64,000 nt of DNA from Chloranthus sessilifolius (taxonomy: Eukaryota; Streptophyta; Magnoliopsida; Chloranthales; Chloranthaceae), in NCBI GenBank assembly GCA_021018995.1, contig CM037593.1, forward strand, positions 32,997,810 through 33,061,809, in the 5' to 3' direction. Numbering within the stretch: position 1 is the first letter of the stretch; every line of letters starts with the position of its first letter. Shown here one piece after another: positions 12,413 to 22,319 of the stretch. The notes beneath the pieces are model-generated. The model did no database searches, had not been told where the DNA came from, and saw only the letters and a list, made by a program, of their open reading frames with translations. The translations under genes and the position numbers were made by a program.

Positions 12413-12600
12413 GAAAGTAGGCCCGCCAATTAGCTAAGGCACTTTAAATGACGGAAATTTAAAGGGAATTAAAAGATAAAGCGCAAGTAGGCTTGCCAAT
12501 CGGCTAAGGCACTAAAATGACGGAAAAGTAATGAAATAAAAAGACAATGCGCATGTAGGCCTGCCGATCGGCTAAGGCTCGTAAATGATGGGAAAGTAGG
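12413..12600. repeat. Three tandem copies of a 65-75 bp leader repeat
   Basis: Copies begin near 12413, 12485 and 12550. The shared core is GTAGGCNTGCCNATCGGCTA followed by AGGC and then AAATGACGGAAA. They lie just inside the primer binding site of element 1. The function is unknown. Confidence 0.7.
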
Positions 12601-12698
12601 GGTGAGAAAAAAACAAAAATAATACAAAAAAAATAGCAAAATGATTAGTAAAAATAAAAAATTAATGGGCAAATTTCAAGGAGAAGCTCTACAAGCTC

Positions 12699-12716
12699 TC
12701 CGCAGCAGAGTCGCCA
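12699..12716 (-). other. Primer binding site of element 1
   Basis: On the minus strand, TGGCGACTCTGCTGCGGA starts two bases after the LTR end. A TGG start two to three bases inside the LTR is the standard form of a tRNA primer site. The tRNA cannot be named from sequence alone. Confidence 0.8.
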
Positions 12717-13443
12717 TCTGTGCAATTGTGAGATTTTTTTACTATCCCGTCACGGCGATGCGCACTTTCATGAATATTTAGAATCACCACCCAGAGCTTT
12801 TTCTATCCCGGGAAATCTAAATCATTTTTATGAGCACCGAAGTGCTAAAAATATGACTCTGAATCCAGTTCACACCAAAGGCTCTTGGGTAGGGCTTCGA
12901 TTATCAATTGGGAAGGTGTTAGGCACCCGATCAACCCGCTTAATGCGCTCTTTACTAATGGCCAAAACTAAAATAAAATAAAAAAAAAAAAAAAATGTTT
13001 TCCTCTTACCCAAATGGGCCTTCAATCCTATTTGTGTCCCTCCATTCCTACCGAAAATTTGGCAGTGTAACCGCACAAATGGGAGGATAGGAAATTCCAA
13101 AAAGAGATATGAGAAGAAAGGGGAGAGTCGGAGCCCTCGGGCCCATGTAGCACCGTAGAAAAGCCTTGCGTGGCTTGCTTTTGATGAGCTCTTGAAGGTT
13201 TTCTATGGTGTGGAATAGGATTCTAACTCCTAAAGCTTAAAGCTAAGAGGTAGAGTGAGGGGTCTAGGGGGTGACACACACGTAGGCTAAGGGTTTTGGA
13301 TGCAAGAACAAGCTTGAAATGAGGTTGGGAGATTCTAGAATTTATGTGAAAATGGTGCACAAAAGGGAGGAAGAACTTCTCACTTTGAGCTCTTTCTCTC
13401 TTAAGCAAATTTCTCAACCCTTAAACCAAGGGGTGGGGGTTTT

Positions 13444-13451
13444 TATTTATA
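13444..13451 (-). promoter_or_regulatory. TATA box of element 1 LTR
   Basis: TATAAATA on the minus strand lies about 280 bases downstream of the LTR palindrome array, in a C-rich, otherwise non-coding context. Transcription of the element would start roughly 30 bases further left. The call is by motif and position. Confidence 0.6.
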
Positions 13452-13727
13452 GGAAATGGGTGGGTTAGGAGGGTGTTTAGATGCTAATCAAGATTAGGAA
13501 TTAGGTAATCTAACATCTAAGGTTTCCTAGGGTTTTTGAAGCCTTAAAATATGAGAGAAGGTCCTCCAATGGTGGATGATGGGTTGAGACTTCAGGCCAC
13601 TTAATGGGTTACAAATAGGGTGTAAAAGGGTGTAATAGAACTATCAAAATACACTCCAAAGGTGGTCAACAAGTCAAACCCCAATCATGAATTTTAGGGC
13701 AAAAAACTAGGGTTACTGTTCATATGC

Positions 13728-13976
13728 CTGGTGTAACTATTAGTTGCGCCAGGAAAATGTACAGTAAAATAGTTCTGTACAGTGTCAGGAAGTTGGCTTT
13801 GCGAGGTGGGGGCCCACACTGATACTGGCATAACTATTAGTTGCGCCAGGCTTAAATTCTGGGAAAAATGGCCTAACGCAACTAATAGTTGCACCAAGAA
13901 AAAAACAACTGGCGTAATAGTTGCGCCAAGCCATTTCTGGGGAGAAATAGCCTGGCACAACTATTAGTTGTGCCAA
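13728..13976. promoter_or_regulatory. LTR array of TGGCGCAACTA palindromes
   Basis: Five copies of the palindrome lie near 13729, 13828, 13872, 13909 and 13953. The copy at 13953-13975 is perfect with arms TGGCACAACTA and TAGTTGTGCCA, that is, with matching changes in both arms compared with the TGGCGC form at 11795. Other copies are truncated or mismatched. The array lies upstream of the LTR TATA box on the minus strand. Confidence 0.75.
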
Positions 13977-14355
13977 ATCCCCAGGAGGCTAACTCAAATT
14001 ACTCTTTTGCCCTCCGAGTTCAGGCTGGCATATCTTTTGGTGTATAACTCCGATTGGGGCGATTCTTGAATCATTGGAAAGCTGACAACTTTTACTTTTC
14101 AATAGCATGAGAGTTGATTATAGTAGAATGTCGTAGCTGGTCCTGGTGTACCACTCCTTTTCCAAGGCTCGGAAGGTTAGGTTTAGGTTCAGAATGGGTT
14201 CTAAGGGTGGGGATTGATTTCTAAAGGTTCGGGGAAGGTTTCTAAGGGATCTAGGGTGGTTCCTAAAGGTTCCATACATGTCATCAAAAGCTCTCAAGTG
14301 CACCTCTCTCGAAATGTGTTCCGATCAGGCCTTGGGCTAAATTTTGGTGTCTACA

Positions 14356-15290
14356 GTATGTATATCTTATCGTAATGGGACCAGGGGCGCAGTCAATGTT
14401 TCCTGTAAGGATACATGATGGGACATGAGAGAAGAATCTTGATCGAGATGGGATAAAAGGTGTGAGGATGTAGATTATGTCTAAATTTAGGTATTGTGCG
14501 CCTAGTACCTGTCGCTCAATCTAATTACACGCTTATTTTTGGCCGTGCGATTGGAAGTTTGAAGGGACTATTTACCCATTTGGATGTCTACGTGTGATTG
14601 GATTACACGCTCTGACCTAAGCGTGTAATTCAAACATCACCAGGTCACTATGCGGGCAACCTCTCATATTGTGCAGTGTAAGTGGATCGTGCAATAAGAT
14701 TGCACAGGTTATATTGGGCGCACAATCAGAGTGTCGCGCCACCTGTGCAGGCGATGATTTTATTGCGCACTCCATTTTGGGTGTGTGATTTAATTCATTT
14801 CTTGGCACGTGATTGAGTCCGTACTCTATATAAGCAGCAGAGTCTTTATTTCTTTTGCATCTCTCAGTTTAGTCTCGAGTTTTACCCTTTTCTGAATCCT
14901 TTATGCTCAGATATCCGTGTTTTTGTGATATTGGGTGATCCAATCATCTGATTGTGATGTTGTTTCTTTCGATATTCATCATTTTACGTGATCTTTGTCC
15001 TGAGGTGATGCTCGGGGATGATATTATTCTTAGAATGAGCGGTATTGGGAAAGAGGAGGCTAGCCTTCACATCGGTCCCTTTTAGGGAGCAGTGAAGGCA
15101 GCGTTGAGGAGGTGGCAGTGGAGGAGGTGAAGATAGCGGAAGAGAAGGTGTTATGAGTGGAGGGATGTATTCTCCAACCAATCCTTCACCTCTCCTTCTG
15201 AAGCCTCCAATTGGACGCTCTGCTTCTCGCTTTATGTCCCTTTCGGGTCTCCAATTTTCGTTTTGGGTTGTAGGTTAGGTTCTAGGTTTT
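14356..15290 (+). repeat. Direct repeat of 34060-35015
   Basis: This 930-base block matches 34060-35015 throughout in the same orientation, from GTATGTATATCTTATCG and GGGACCAGGGGCGC to the CGGGTCTCCAATTTT end. It holds the promoter and start of the plus-strand accessory unit of the element 2 family. The right-hand copy lacks element 1 at this point, so it shows the pre-insertion site. Confidence 0.85.
14515..14834 (+). promoter_or_regulatory. AATT/GCGC motif array and TATA box before an accessory unit
   Basis: At least nine sites of the type CTAATTACACGC, GCGTGTAATT, CGTGCGATTGG, GATTACACGC and GGCACGTGATTGAG occur in alternating orientation. They end at a TATATAAG box (14827-14834) in the context CTCTATATAAGCAGCAGAG. 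The same motif vocabulary fills the element 2 LTR at 31065-31520. The site GCACGTGATTGAGTC here closely matches GCACGTAATTGAGTC there. It faces the plus strand, opposite to gag-pol. Confidence 0.65.
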
Positions 15291-15360
15291 CATTTTGGGT
15301 TGTATATTCAGGAGGTATGCCTCCGGTGATATTGTGTAAAAATATTTATTAAATGAATAA
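14835..15360 (+). other. Truncated accessory transcription unit (mini-unit)
   Basis: Downstream of the TATA box there is an ATG at 15037 (MSGIGKEEASLHIGPF then a stop), a hairpin at 15311-15324, and an AATAAA sequence near 15354. The unit therefore has a promoter, a short start of coding sequence and a polyadenylation-like end within about 530 bases. It looks like a deleted copy of the larger accessory gene unit at 17157-22310, whose 3' end carries the same kind of hairpin. No function is assigned. Confidence 0.45.
15311..15324 (+). other. 3'-end hairpin, copy 1 (GGAGG-TATG-CCTCC)
   Basis: A five-pair stem with loop TATG, preceded by TGTATATTCA and followed by GGTG. Two more copies, at 16411 and 22276, keep the loop and change both stem strands together. 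It lies about 30 bases before AATAAA. Confidence 0.6.
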
Positions 15361-15794
15361 AAGGTGTTTGCTATTTGTTTTGGAATTTGGTTTGACTAGG
15401 TATTTATTTAAGTTTTGTTGTGTAACTTTGAGGAATTTTGATTTTATCATGGTAAGAGCATGAGTTCCAAGTTTAGGATTTTAAGGATTGTTTGTCTTAG
15501 TCTAATGTTTGGTGGCATTTGGTTAGAAATGTGTGAGTTTGAGTTTTATTTGTGAACATTCTAGATGGGATTAGGTGTTTTAATCCTATTGGTCCATCTA
15601 TTTTGGGAGGATTTATATTTTGGAGGGTAGGTGTTGTGCTTTGGTTGGTTGATCTAGGATTGTTCTAGATTATGGTTCTTTTCTAGGGGGTATGTGTTTG
15701 GTTTAGATTTAATTAGATTGAAAGAGTTTAAAATTGTGACACTTATCACTTTGTGGTTTAGGAGGTATAGTTTTATAAATACAAGCCAAAGGCT
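15361..15794. other. AT-rich stretch with nothing recognised
   Basis: T-rich, GTTT-rich sequence between the mini-unit and the inverted repeat. I see no coding, repeat or terminal motif. Confidence 0.5.
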
Positions 15795-16150
15795 TTGCGT
15801 TTTATTTTGAATTTTATTTCAAGCATAGGATTAAAAGTTTTGGATATTTTTTTATTTTGTTTGAGATCTAGGGCATTTTTTTTATTCATTAATGTATTTT
15901 CTTCCTTTCTATTTTGTATCCCGAGTATTGAACCCGAAGAATTATGATTATTAAGTGAATTATTGGGAATGGACGGGATTGGGAATTCGGGGTGGTGCTA
16001 GGTTTGGTGCTATCAATCCAACTCGAAGTGTCACCTTATTGGGAGAGGAGATGGAGGAGAAAAGGGCATTAGAAAGGAAATCTAAGGATAAGGCAGGGTC
16101 AGAGTTCTCGTGACCGACTCCTATTTTTCCTCGGTAGGCTTTACGGATTC
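15795..16150 (+). repeat. Inverted repeat partner of 35710-36065
   Basis: The reverse complement of 35710-36065 aligns along this block, including TATCCCGAGTATTGAACCCG, GACGGGATTGGGAAT, GAGATGGAGGAGAAAA, GGCAGGGTCAGAGTTCTCGT and CCTATTTTTCCTCGGTAGGC (variants in the partner). The plus-strand reading has a possible coding feel (ATGGAGGAGAAA...), but no family is recognised. It may be an exon of an accessory gene copied in both places. Confidence 0.7.
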
Positions 16151-16410
16151 AGTGTTAGTTGCTACTCCTTGTTATGCTTTCCAAGGTGAGCTTCCATAGG
16201 TGGATCTCGTAGGTTCTGGGTGGTTTTCTGTGAGCCACTCTTTCTTTTCTGTTGGCTCGGGGCGAGCAAAGGTTGTCATTGTTAAAATTCGTTCAGGGTG
16301 TACTCCTTCTTCGAGCTTCTCCGAGATCTCTTGTTTCCCAAATAAATCCGGACTCAGGCATTGCCTGAATGTGTTGATTTTAAATTTCTTATTTTAAGTT
16401 GTATATTCAT

Positions 16411-16422
16411 AGGGTATGCCTT
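16411..16422 (+). other. 3'-end hairpin, copy 2 (AGGG-TATG-CCTT)
   Basis: A four-pair stem (one G-T wobble) with the same TATG loop, the same GTATATTCA lead and the same CGGTG tail as at 15311 and 22276. It probably marks the end of a second truncated accessory unit that began left of it (about 16050-16400). Confidence 0.5.
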
Positions 16423-16784
16423 CGGTGTATTTTGTAATAATTTTATCTATTTATGAAGCGATCATATTTTTAATTTCATTTGTGGTTGCTTGTATTTGGT
16501 GAATTTTTGGCTTGGTTTACTTTATGGCTTACTTTACTTATTTTGAGTGTTATGTTTTTTTTTGGTTTAGTTCAGTTTGACTCAGTTTAGGTGTGTAAGT
16601 GATTTGCATTGGGGATGTTGGGGAGCACTTTTTTTTGGTTTTTGGAGTGTGTATTTTCTAAGTTTGGAATGTTTTCGGATTTGCCTTAGCAAGGGCGTGG
16701 TTTGGGTTGGTAATTAGTGTTTTCAATCTCCTAATTTTAGGCATTGGGTATGTTGTTTTGGGAAATTTATTTAGTGTTTCACCT

Positions 16785-17170
16785 AGGGAATTATGCGCTT
16801 TACGTCGGGCGCATAACTAAATTAAGCGTCAGCATGAGCGTGCGCGTTTGAGGGGTTCGAAGGGTCATTGCGCTCCACTGCGCCGTCGTTTAACCAAATT
16901 AAATGCGTTGTATGGGATGCGAGATTAGGGCGACACCTAGTCATTGTGCGGGTGACCTTTGGCATTTATGTGCTGTGGTGTAGGCACTTTATATAATTAC
17001 ATGTTTGGCCTGTAGTGCGCAATCGGGGCGTCGGGTTATTTTGAGCTGGCGACAATTTGTTTACGCGCTCAAGGTTGGGCGTGTAATTAGGATTATGCGC
17101 GAATCTTGTGGTGCATAATTTTATTGAGCACGTCACTCCAAGAACACGATTTGACCGCTCTTTATATTTA
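16785..17170 (+). promoter_or_regulatory. AATT/GCGC motif array before the plant-mobile-domain gene
   Basis: Repeated AATTATGCGC, GGGCGCATAACT, AATTAAGCG, GCGTGTAATTAGGATTATGC and GTGCATAATT sites run up to a weak TATATTTA box at 17163-17170. A T-rich leader then precedes the ATG at 17341. The whole arrangement resembles 14515-14834. The TATA assignment is less certain than there. Confidence 0.55.
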
Positions 17171-17340
17171 CTTAAAAATTCTTCATTCTTCCTGTGCTAT
17201 ATGTTTTTGTCTTCTCTTCTTTATTTCCTTGCTTCCTTGTGCTCTAATTCTCGTGTTTTCGTGATATCTTGCGATTCGGCCATCCGTTTCAGGTGCCATT
17301 TCTTCTGTTCTTTATAGTTTTTCGAGCTCTTTTTTCTGAT

Positions 17341-20300
17341 ATGGAGTCTGGGGGTAGTGATCAGTTCTACGAGACTATTTCAGAGGTCGAGCGGATGCTG
17401 GCAACAGAGATCAGTGAGTCTTTCGAGGCTCTGACTAGTGCTGTTGTCATGGAGGAGGATGTCAGGGCGATGGTTAGAGAGGAGGTACCAGAGGGTTACT
17501 AGGTGGTGGCCAGGGAGGAGGTATCCGAGATTGATCAGGGTGCAGCTGAGGATGAGGGCATTGAGGATGGGGATGAGAGAGGTGAAGATGAGGAGCGTAA
17601 GGGTGAGGAGCGTTAGGCTCGCGCACACTTCTTGCTGGAGGATTTCTTCGCCCGAGGCCAGATAGGTACTCGTGAGCAAGAGTTCCTTTAGGCATTTAGG
17701 TCATGACATAGACTTATTAGGATCTGGAAACCTTTTTAATTTATGTCAAACCTGCATCAATTATTGATTATGTGCTCATTCATGCATCATGACTGCATTT
17801 AATGATAAGTCATGTTTCTGTTTTATTATTCTTATCATGTTTTTTGTGCTCGTTATGAATTATTACTGTGTCTTTTAATATACCTTATTTGCTTTTAGCT
17901 CTAGGTCTACTTGTCTCTTGTTGTAGGTATGCTAGTCTTATTATATTTTTGCTTATTTTTCGTTCGGTAGGAGCCTCCGCAGCAAGCTATCAGCTTGGCA
18001 TGGACTGTCTCATACTTGGTATTGAGCCTTGCTAGAGTTTCAGTGGGCGCGATTGGTGTCTTTCGGCTTTGGGCCGATCGTGGAGTTGGAGCCTTTTTAG
18101 GTTGACCAGGGTCTGATCGTGGCAATTCTGGAGAGGTGGAGGGAGGAGCATCAGGAGCTTCTCTTTTCGGTTGGTATGTTGTCGTCGACTCCAAAGGATT
18201 GGGTCCGCATCATCGGTCTTCATTTTGAGGGTGAGCCGATTACGAGGCAAATAGTTGGAAATTATGTTAGGGTGCACGAGGAGATTTTGGGTGTCCTGTA
18301 TAAATCTAGTGGATCAGGGCTAGGGGTAGTTCGAGTCACTTGGTTCTTTGACACACTTTCTAGTGGCTTCGTCCCTCCGAGGTGTCATGCAGAGTCGAGG
18401 GCATCTTTCGAGGCGCGTTGCATGGCGACGGTGGGTCGAGAGCCCACGGTTGAGCCGAGGTTGGCTACAAATAGGGTGCTTCATGCATTCTTGATGCATT
18501 TATTTAGTGTGGTGCTCCTCTTCTTAGACTCAGGGCTGCATCACCGGGTTGTTTTTTATACTTCTCGAGGACTTGGATTGAGTCCCTACCAATGCTTGGG
18601 GTGCAGTTGCATTTGCGCATATCTATGAGCAGTTTTATCGTCAGGGGCGAGGTATCACAACGATCGAAGGCTTCCTTCCCTTCCTCTAGGTGAGTTTTAG
18701 TTCATTGGTGTCATAATGTCTTCGGCTTTTCCCCTTTTTTACTTTTTTACTCTTTTGGAGGTAGCAGCTATTCAACATTTTTTTTTTGCACTCCAGTTTT
18801 GGACATATAATCACTTTGCCTTTCTTCATCCATGGGTTCCACGGAGATTACGTTCAAGTTTTCGCGGATGCATGTGTGGAGGATGGCGTTGGGTCATCGT
18901 CGTTGGTCTTCGGATCTTCAGACCACACAAGATCTTTTTGAGGATATGCGTGCTAGGCAAGTAGGTGTTGTCAATATTGTCATTACATTTTCTCGATTTG
19001 GTGCTTTTTTTTCTCAGGTTTCAGCGTTTGCTGACAAGTTTACCTATTGGCTTACAAGTGATTTGGAGGCCCTATGCAGCTAGGGAGGATGTCAATGTGC
19101 TAGTGATTCAGTCTGGCCACGCTTTCTTTGATGTGGACATATGGGTCCATTGTTTTGAGAATGTGGAGAAGATCCACCTATCTCTAGTGGTATGGCAGCT
19201 GGGACTTGCTCAGGGAGTCCCTCCGGAGATTCGCCAGAGTGGCGAAGAGTAGGGCCGTGTAGAAACCAACTCGAACCGACCAAACTGACCAAAACCGACT
19301 CGAATTTTGATTCAATTTCAGTTTTGGGACATATTGGTTCGGTTTCGATTTTGAAAAATAGAAACCGATAGTTATCGGTTTTGTTTTGATTTTAATGTTA
19401 AAAAATTGAAATCGAACCGATAAGAAACCGATAGTGGTGCATGCTTGAGATTGGAGTTCTGTGAAGTTATTGGGATCTCGATATGATTTTTCTATTATCT
19501 GCATGCATGTATTTAGATGGATCTTGTTCATGCATTGCCTTCTGAATTGGTTTGTAGAAAATATGCTTCAATCATTTAGGTTCTCTGTTTTGATTTCTAT
19601 TTTCTCTTGTTATTCAAAAAATCTGAATATATATACAAGTTGTAATGTAATGAAAATATGAAATAACTATGAAGGGTCATGTGTCATGAATCTGGTCGAT
19701 TTGGGCAATACATGTTGGCAACCAATATCATGCATTTGAAAAATGCTCGACATTTCACAGATTAGAGGATTGCTAAATGGATGGTAGCAAATTTTATGAT
19801 CAACTGTCAAAAATTTGACATGCAATTGGATGGTTAGGGTTGTTTGACATTCTATTTTTGAGTTGTCTTCTATCGAATGGCGGCCTACCTGTGGATGATT
19901 GGACTGTAATACTGTATGGATTCATGCTGCCGAGACGTACCAGTGTGTACTAATAATCGGTGCATCTACCCATTGGTCTGGACTGTCCGATAGGTGCATT
20001 AATTTCTTAGAAATGTTGTTAGCCATCTGATCAATCACCTACTTTTGGATGGTTAATAGCAAATTAGCGATATAAGAAACAACCTACAGAGTCTTTAGTG
20101 ATCTAACTCTTATGAATTGGCAATGGCTTCCTAATAAAAAAAATTACAAAATTGAGGTTTAGAAATAGAAAACCGACCGAACCGATAACTATCGATTCAG
20201 TTTTGGTTTTGAACCTTATCGGTTCATTTTCGGTTTCATAAAATAGAAATCGATAGTTATCGGTTTGGTTTCAGTTTTGCCCTAAAATCAACTCGAACCG

Positions 20301-22240
20301 ACTCGATAACACCCCTAGCAAAGATGATGACTGGAACTTTGCGAAGAAGATGGTTGTTCAGATGGAGGATTTTAGGTCTGGGGGGACTAGGGTGGCTGGG
20401 GCACGCGATGAGGAGGATGCCTGAGAGTTCGTGAGATGGTTTAGGATGCTGGGTTGTGAACGCTTATTTATGCAACCCTTTCATGGGAGTGGTTCTTTCA
20501 CGGTCAACGGTCCTGAGTCAGCATTGATGTTGAGGGAGAGATTGGCCATGTTAGAGCAGGGTTATCTCACTGCGGGTGTCTGTGGAGCGTTGGATACCCA
20601 TCATAGGGCAATGGAGCAGACAGGGTGCGTTCCTCATCCTGATGAGGAGATGTTGCGTTCCCTAGCTAGCTCGGTTGCTCAGGCTAGGTTAGTAGAGGAT
20701 AAGCTGCGAGTTTAGCTGGCGGAGACATCGGCAGTCTCTGGTGAGTGTACTTGTTTGCGAGTTTGGTTTATTTCTATCTCTAGTCATCTTAGTTTAATGG
20801 TCTTGTTTGGTTCTTGTTTATCAGATTGAGAGGGAGAGCGAGATTGCCCATCAGGCGACATTGCTCGAGACCTACCGTAGTCAGCAGCTGGCTGATCGAG
20901 AGGCGGCTACTAGCCTATGTTCTGAGATTGATCGATTGGTGAATGTTGGTAATGTGTTTATTTTAGTGGTGGATTTTTTATTTGTTAGATTTGATGTGTT
21001 GCTTGGTACTTGCAAAGAGCGGAGCTGCCTACTGCTGGAGGTTCTACTCCGACCTTCGACCCGTCTTCGATTGCTTCTTCGAGGTGGGAGGATCCGGCGA
21101 TGGTTCAGCTTCGAGTCGAGCTAGAACATTGGGTACGATTTCTAGACTCTTAAGTTATAGGTTCCGTAGTTTACGGTTTGCTAATATCATGCGTCATGTC
21201 TTCTCAGCGTCGTCTTGCCGAGGATCTCCAGATGAGAAAGGCGACTGCTGCTTCTCTATGTCCGAAGAGTCAGGTATGATTTGTAGTGTGTTGGTGTTTT
21301 ATTTCATTCGTTTGTATCTATGTGGGACAAGCTTTGTATATGTCAATGTTATCTTTATGTAGGTCGTTCTTGACTCTGCTCCTGGGGCTCCTTCTCAGGC
21401 GTCTACTTCTGTTCCTACTCAAGTATGTTTTAGTTATTATGGTCGTAGCTACTGTATTACTCGTAATGTTTTCTAATGTATCTGCTTGCTTACGTTGCAA
21501 CTGCCCACATTTACTGTTCCTTCCGTGCCACCTGCTAATCCAGTGACCGCTGTGACGGTTGAGCGCCTTCTTGGAGAGAGGGTGGATCTGGTATGATTCT
21601 CTTCTTTTCAAAGTTTTTCCTCACAAATATTCATATATATATATTGGTTTTCTTTGACTTGGTGTGGTAACACAGGTTTGTCAGCTTGAGGGGATGCGCC
21701 TAGAGGCGGCGTGAGCGCGGGCCACTCTTGAGATGAGATGGATCCTTGGGGACACACAGAGCCGTGAGAACCTACTTGTCAAGATGATGGTTGCACAAGG
21801 GACTCAGACTGAGTCCTTGGAGATGGCGCGTCGAATGACGCGAGCAGAGATGCAGGTGACCATAGATCGGATGCGATATCGTCTGACGAGGAGTGAGCGG
21901 GATGGTTGGTTAGCTTGCTGGATCAGAGTCGAGGGCTACGGGTTCCTCGGTCGGGCAGCCTTGTCGTACGACACGTGATCGTGTCAGGGATTATGTTCGT
22001 GAGGATTCTATTATTCAGGAGTTTCTTGCTGGGTATCCTCCTCGTTCTCGATCGAGGAGGTCAGCTAGTTAGGAGAGTGAGGGGGGTTCAGTTGTGGGGC
22101 CTCCTCATCTATAGGTTCTGCTGACTCCAAGTGCCAAGATTGTATTTTTGGAGGATCAGTCTATAGACCTCCGAGCTGATGATACTAGGGATAGCGGTGA
22201 TCGGCCATCCTAGCGGCAACTTAGGGAGTAGGGGTGTATA
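17341..22240 (+). pseudogene. Plant mobile domain (PMD) protein gene with GT-AG introns, antisense to pol
   Basis: The first exon begins at 17341 (MESGGSDQFYETISEVERM), acidic and with stops. The PMD signature follows near 18090-18680: AILERWREEHQELLFSVG, LHFEGEPITRQIVG, and an AWGAVAFAHIYEQF-like segment. After introns it continues at about 18803 (WTYNHFAF) and 19020-19249 (VIWRPYAAREDVNVL, FENVEKIHLSLVVWQLGL), the PMD C-terminal block. Beyond the hAT-like insert, exons from 20326 to 22100 encode Glu/Arg-rich coiled coil, separated by short introns with GTGAG/GTATG donors and CAG acceptors. Stops include 17500-17502 and an internal TAG before VDQGL. The family occurs in plant chromosomal MAIN-like genes and in transposons. 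Exon limits are approximate. Confidence 0.7.
19250..20317. mobile_element. hAT-like non-autonomous element inside the PMD gene
   Basis: The insert starts TAGGGCCGTGT and ends ATAACACCCCTA, whose complement TAGGGGTGTTAT matches hAT-type ends. It is flanked by GCGAAGAG (19242-19249) and GCAAAGAT (20318-20325), an 8-bp target duplication with two changes. The interior carries GATAGTTATCGGTT sites and their complements near both ends, a typical subterminal repeat pattern. It has no transposase ORF. It splits the exon ending IRQSGEE from the sequence resuming DDDWNFAKKM. Confidence 0.6.
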
Positions 22241-22275
22241 GTTTTCCTTTCTTTTTGGTGTTCATTATATATACA

Positions 22276-22289
22276 GGGGGTATGCCCCC
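22276..22289 (+). other. 3'-end hairpin, copy 3 (GGGGG-TATG-CCCCC)
   Basis: A perfect five-pair GC stem with the TATG loop, at the end of the PMD gene unit, in the context TATATACA...GGTGACGG. Compared with copy 1 (GGAGG/CCTCC), both stem strands differ in a matched way. Confidence 0.6.
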
Positions 22290-22319
22290 GGTGACGGATG
22301 TCAAAGAAAATTTTGATAT

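Larger units (their letters stand above)
11231..12698 (-). other. Untranslated leader of element 1
   Basis: This region lies between the primer binding site and the likely gag start. It holds an array of palindromes (11745-11915), a three-copy repeat (12413-12600), and a TATATAACTT-like sequence on the minus strand near 11340-11352, about 110 bases before the gag ATG. The ORF at 11445-11717 shows no family resemblance. Long leaders are usual in Tat elements. Confidence 0.6.
1..14355 (-). mobile_element. Element 1: Tat-type Ty3/gypsy retrotransposon, 3' end off-window
   Basis: Reading the minus strand from right to left, the order is LTR (12719-14355), primer binding site, long leader, proline-rich gag, retropepsin-like protease, reverse transcriptase, RNase H, a second archaeal-like RNase H, and integrase. 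This order, with the dual RNase H, is known from the Tat lineage of plant Ty3/gypsy elements. The 3' LTR must lie left of base 1. The right flank begins GTATG (14356-14360), and the related sequence at 34060, which lacks the element, reads straight through this point. A 5-bp GTATG target duplication is therefore expected outside the window. Every coding block is interrupted, so this is a non-autonomous relic. Confidence 0.85.
12719..14355 (-). repeat. 5' LTR of element 1 (1637 bp)
   Basis: On the minus strand it begins TGTAGACACC at 14355 and ends ATTGCACA at 12719, giving the standard TG...CA ends. It is followed at once by the primer binding site. It contains a palindrome array (13728-13976), a TATAAATA box (13444-13451), and near its end GGGTGCCTAACACCTTCCC, which is characteristic of Tat LTRs. 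The partner LTR is outside the window, so age cannot be estimated here. Confidence 0.85.
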
